64,000 nt of DNA from Marinobacter halotolerans (GTDB taxonomy: Bacteria > Pseudomonadota > Gammaproteobacteria > Pseudomonadales > Oleiphilaceae). Below, piece by piece: positions 62,632 to 64,000 of this stretch. The notes under the pieces are model-generated. The model did not search any database. It saw only the letters and a list, made by a program, of their open reading frames with translations, and was not told the DNA's origin. A program made the position numbers and the translations under genes. Numbering within the stretch: the stretch's first letter is position 1; each line of letters opens with the position of its first letter. Location: the NCBI RefSeq assembly GCF_008795985.1, contig NZ_VMHP01000001.1:1240001-1304000 (forward strand). Direction: 5' to 3'.

Positions 62632-63081
62632 TTACCAGGTACCGGTATTTTCCATGCTCGCCCAGGGTTCCTGTGGCGGCAGCGATTCACCCTTCTGGAG
62701 CAGCTCGATGGAAATGCCATCCGGCGACCGGATAAACGCCATATGGCCATCCCGGGGCGGTCGATTGATGGTAACGCCATTGGCCTGCAAGTGACTGCAC
62801 AACTTGTAGATGTCATCCACCCGGTAGGCCAGATGCCCGAAATTGCGACCGCCGGTGTATTCCTCCGGGTCCCAGTTGTAGGTCAGTTCGATCATTGGAG
62901 CCCGGTCTTCCCTGGCCCGGGCCTCGTCTTCCGAAGCGGCGAGGAAGACGAGGGTGAAACGGCCCTTGTCGCTGCTTTTGCGGCTAATCTCGACCATACC
63001 GAGCAGATCACAGAAGAAGTGGAGGGTTTCGTCGAGGTTGCTGACGCGGATCATGGTGTGGAGGTATTGCATCGTATTCAT
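62632..63081 (-). CDS. gloA: Glyoxalase I (lactoylglutathione lyase), VOC family
   Basis: A 149-residue metalloenzyme converting the methylglyoxal-glutathione adduct to S-lactoylglutathione. [42 protein letters not shown] and GISIELLQ contain the family's metal ligands (His, Glu, His, Glu) in the same order and spacing as E. coli GloA. An alternative start three codons in is possible. It is encoded alone on the minus strand, 80 bp upstream of the ParD-like gene, and is probably a separate transcript. Confidence 0.87.
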   Translation of the reverse strand: MNTMQYLHTMIRVSNLDETLHFFCDLLGMVEISRKSSDKGRFTLVFLAASEDEARAREDRAPMIELTYNWDPEEYTGGRNFGHLAYRVDDIYKLCSHLQANGVTINRPPRDGHMAFIRSPDGISIELLQKGESLPPQEPWASMENTGTW

Positions 63082-63150
63082 CCCGTTGAGCGTTGAATTA
63101 TTTCAGTCTGAGACTAAAAACCATAACTCATATATGATGGGATAACCTTG

Positions 63151-63651
63151 TCAGCCGCTCTTCCCGACAACATTATCTTGTATTTTCTCACCTTGGATTA
63201 CCTGAAATTCAGACTGCCTCGTCTCACTCCAAAACAGCCCAACCGAACTACCTGGGTAAATATGAACGTGAAGATAAGAGTCATCCTCACTACGCCCTGG
63301 GATAAGAACTTCCTTTTTCAGATCCTCCGCCCTAATCCCGGCCTCATATTGATTCTGGGTAACACTAAGCTTCCATCTAACATCGACCCTTTCTTTTTCC
63401 AACTGAGCGCAGCATATAACGCCGCTTCCGGTCGAATACCCATTAAACGCAGGTGCATTCCCAACCCAAATCTCACCTACAATCACCTCGGAAATAGGCC
63501 GCACCGTGTGATTGTGCAATACAAAAGCGGTTTCCTCGACGGCAAAAAAATAGTCCCACACAACCGGGCTCCAAATCACCAAAACAATTGCCACTTGCAG
63601 CCAAACAGGCAGTGGATCCAGAACCTTGTTCATTAACCAGCGGCCAATCAT
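63151..63651 (-). CDS. Membrane-anchored DUF3304-like protein
   Basis: A 166-residue protein with one N-terminal helix (VWLQVAIVLVIWSPVVWDYFFAV), then a soluble strand-rich part. The block VNG/GG...CCxxLP of DUF3304 is loosely seen as GNAPAFNGYSTGSGVICCAQLEKERVDVRWKLS. DUF3304 proteins often sit beside type VI secretion lipase effectors, where some act as immunity proteins, but nothing here proves that. It is AT-richer than its neighbours, suggesting transfer. Its ATG overlaps the TAA of the upstream frame (TAATG), so it is translationally coupled to the gene before it. Confidence 0.5.
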   Translation of the reverse strand: MIGRWLMNKVLDPLPVWLQVAIVLVIWSPVVWDYFFAVEETAFVLHNHTVRPISEVIVGEIWVGNAPAFNGYSTGSGVICCAQLEKERVDVRWKLSVTQNQYEAGIRAEDLKKEVLIPGRSEDDSYLHVHIYPGSSVGLFWSETRQSEFQVIQGEKIQDNVVGKSG

Positions 63652-63803
63652 TAAGTTTCCTGCTCTATCGAACCTTCGAGTAACTTGCCTAGCGGTTTCT
63701 GAATACTGACTGCGCGTACCCGGGCCCAGGGTTCTGGCAAGCTGGACACCAGCCCTTCGCCCAGGCTGGATCCTCCATGTGGCGGCGATTGGCTCCGGAT
63801 CAA
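63651..63803 (-). pseudogene. 3' part of the upstream gene in a shifted frame, or a short separate gene
   Basis: An open frame of 50 codons (from a TTG at 63803; reads IRSQSPPHGGSSLGEGLVSSLPEPWARV...) ends in TAA at 63651-63653, which overlaps the ATG of the DUF3304-like gene in TAATG. The protein looks coding and the junction is typical of coupled genes, so this is probably the true C-terminus of the gene that enters from the right edge, displaced by a frameshift between 63803 and 63818. A genuine small gene beginning at TTG, overlapping the previous stop as TTGA, is the alternative. Confidence 0.5.
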
Positions 63804-64000
63804 GCGATCATCGATCCCTCACCTGAAAACTCCTCACTGACCTGGGCAAAGATCTCGGTAATCGGCCTTTGCGGATCCGCTTTTTGCAGTTCCAGCACCC
63901 GCCTGCTTTGGCGCTTCAGTTCCTCGCTGGGTCTGGCCCGCTGGTCTTCCGGTAGCGGTTCGGACCACTCCGCCATGGCCCTGGGCAGCGTTTTGCGGCT
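63800..64000 (-). CDS. C-terminal fragment of an unrecognised gene, cut by window edge
   Basis: 66 residues are visible, entering at 64000 and stopping at TGA 63800-63802: SRKTLPRAMAEWSEPLPEDQRARP to SEEFSGEGSMIA. The part is charged and helical (EELKRQSRRVLELQKADPQRP) and I do not recognise it. Coding looks sound until the stop, after which a -1 shifted frame continues to the TAATG junction with the DUF3304-like gene. It would then be the partner gene of that protein; a type VI effector is a possibility suggested only by the neighbour. Confidence 0.5.
   Translation of the reverse strand, partial: SRKTLPRAMAEWSEPLPEDQRARPSEELKRQSRRVLELQKADPQRPITEIFAQVSEEFSGEGSMIA

Noticed and set aside
1..64000. 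tRNA, rRNA, CRISPR array, insertion sequence or prophage
   Set aside because: No tRNA-like cloverleaf, rRNA stretch, regularly spaced repeat, transposase or integrase was recognised anywhere in the window.

Overview
The window is about 64 kb of GC-rich, densely packed chromosome from a gammaproteobacterium, most likely a marine Marinobacter or close relative. This is inferred from the gene set (class GN sortase with a marine proteobacterial sortase target, an arsJ-type arsenic island, ThiI with a rhodanese domain, TmcA, PpnN, UvrD) and from protein sequences that read like that genus; no database search was possible. No rRNA, tRNA, CRISPR array, transposase or phage gene was recognised. No gene-free stretch exceeds 300 bases.

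Layout. 1-5.7 kb is an arsenic resistance island: a divergent promoter with an ArsR-like palindrome separates a leftward unit (ArsC-ArsR fusion, GAPDH, ArsJ, then the edge-truncated start of a formate/nitrite-type transporter) from a rightward unit (ArsH, ACR3), followed by a PsiE-like membrane protein. It holds both known arsenate routes: reduction plus arsenite efflux, and arsenophosphoglycerate formation plus ArsJ efflux. 5.7-24.5 kb is mainly housekeeping: UvrD, a porin with a mini phosphate-binding protein, succinate-semialdehyde dehydrogenase, acetylpolyamine deacetylase, ThiI, PpnN, cytochrome c, an enoyl-CoA hydratase/HIBCH protein, an ankyrin lipoprotein, TmcA, DUF2237, a second UvrD-like helicase and an OmpA protein with thrombospondin type 3 repeats. 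A perfect 26-bp inverted repeat lies at 20480-20589.

24.5-33.3 kb carries a DUF4124 protein, a methyltransferase, DadA, PPK2, an overlapping TatD / HD-GYP / Na-phosphate symporter operon, LysO and DUF2288. 33.3-41.2 kb is a signalling block: a leftward operon (HPt-REC-REC-GGDEF cyclase, REC-HDOD protein, single REC protein) faces a rightward operon of two large histidine kinases, probably one phosphorelay feeding c-di-GMP. 41.2-53 kb holds aconitase, a 6-TM chemoreceptor, an ABC exporter, a zinc-finger/membrane/TPR-like protein, a rhomboid protease, a signal-less OmpA-domain protein, MAPEG and GlsB membrane proteins and a PlsC acyltransferase.

52.9-58.6 kb is a proteobacterial dedicated sortase system: sortase and its VIT/VWA target on one strand, and the response regulator and CBM9-like sensor kinase diverging from it. 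58.7-64 kb holds a DUF3422 protein, a tight four-gene leftward operon (ParD-like antitoxin, zeta-like P-loop kinase, spermidine-synthase-like methyltransferase, DUF815 AAA ATPase), a glyoxalase, and an AT-richer accessory end. That end holds a membrane-anchored DUF3304-like protein coupled by TAATG to a gene whose reading frame appears broken.
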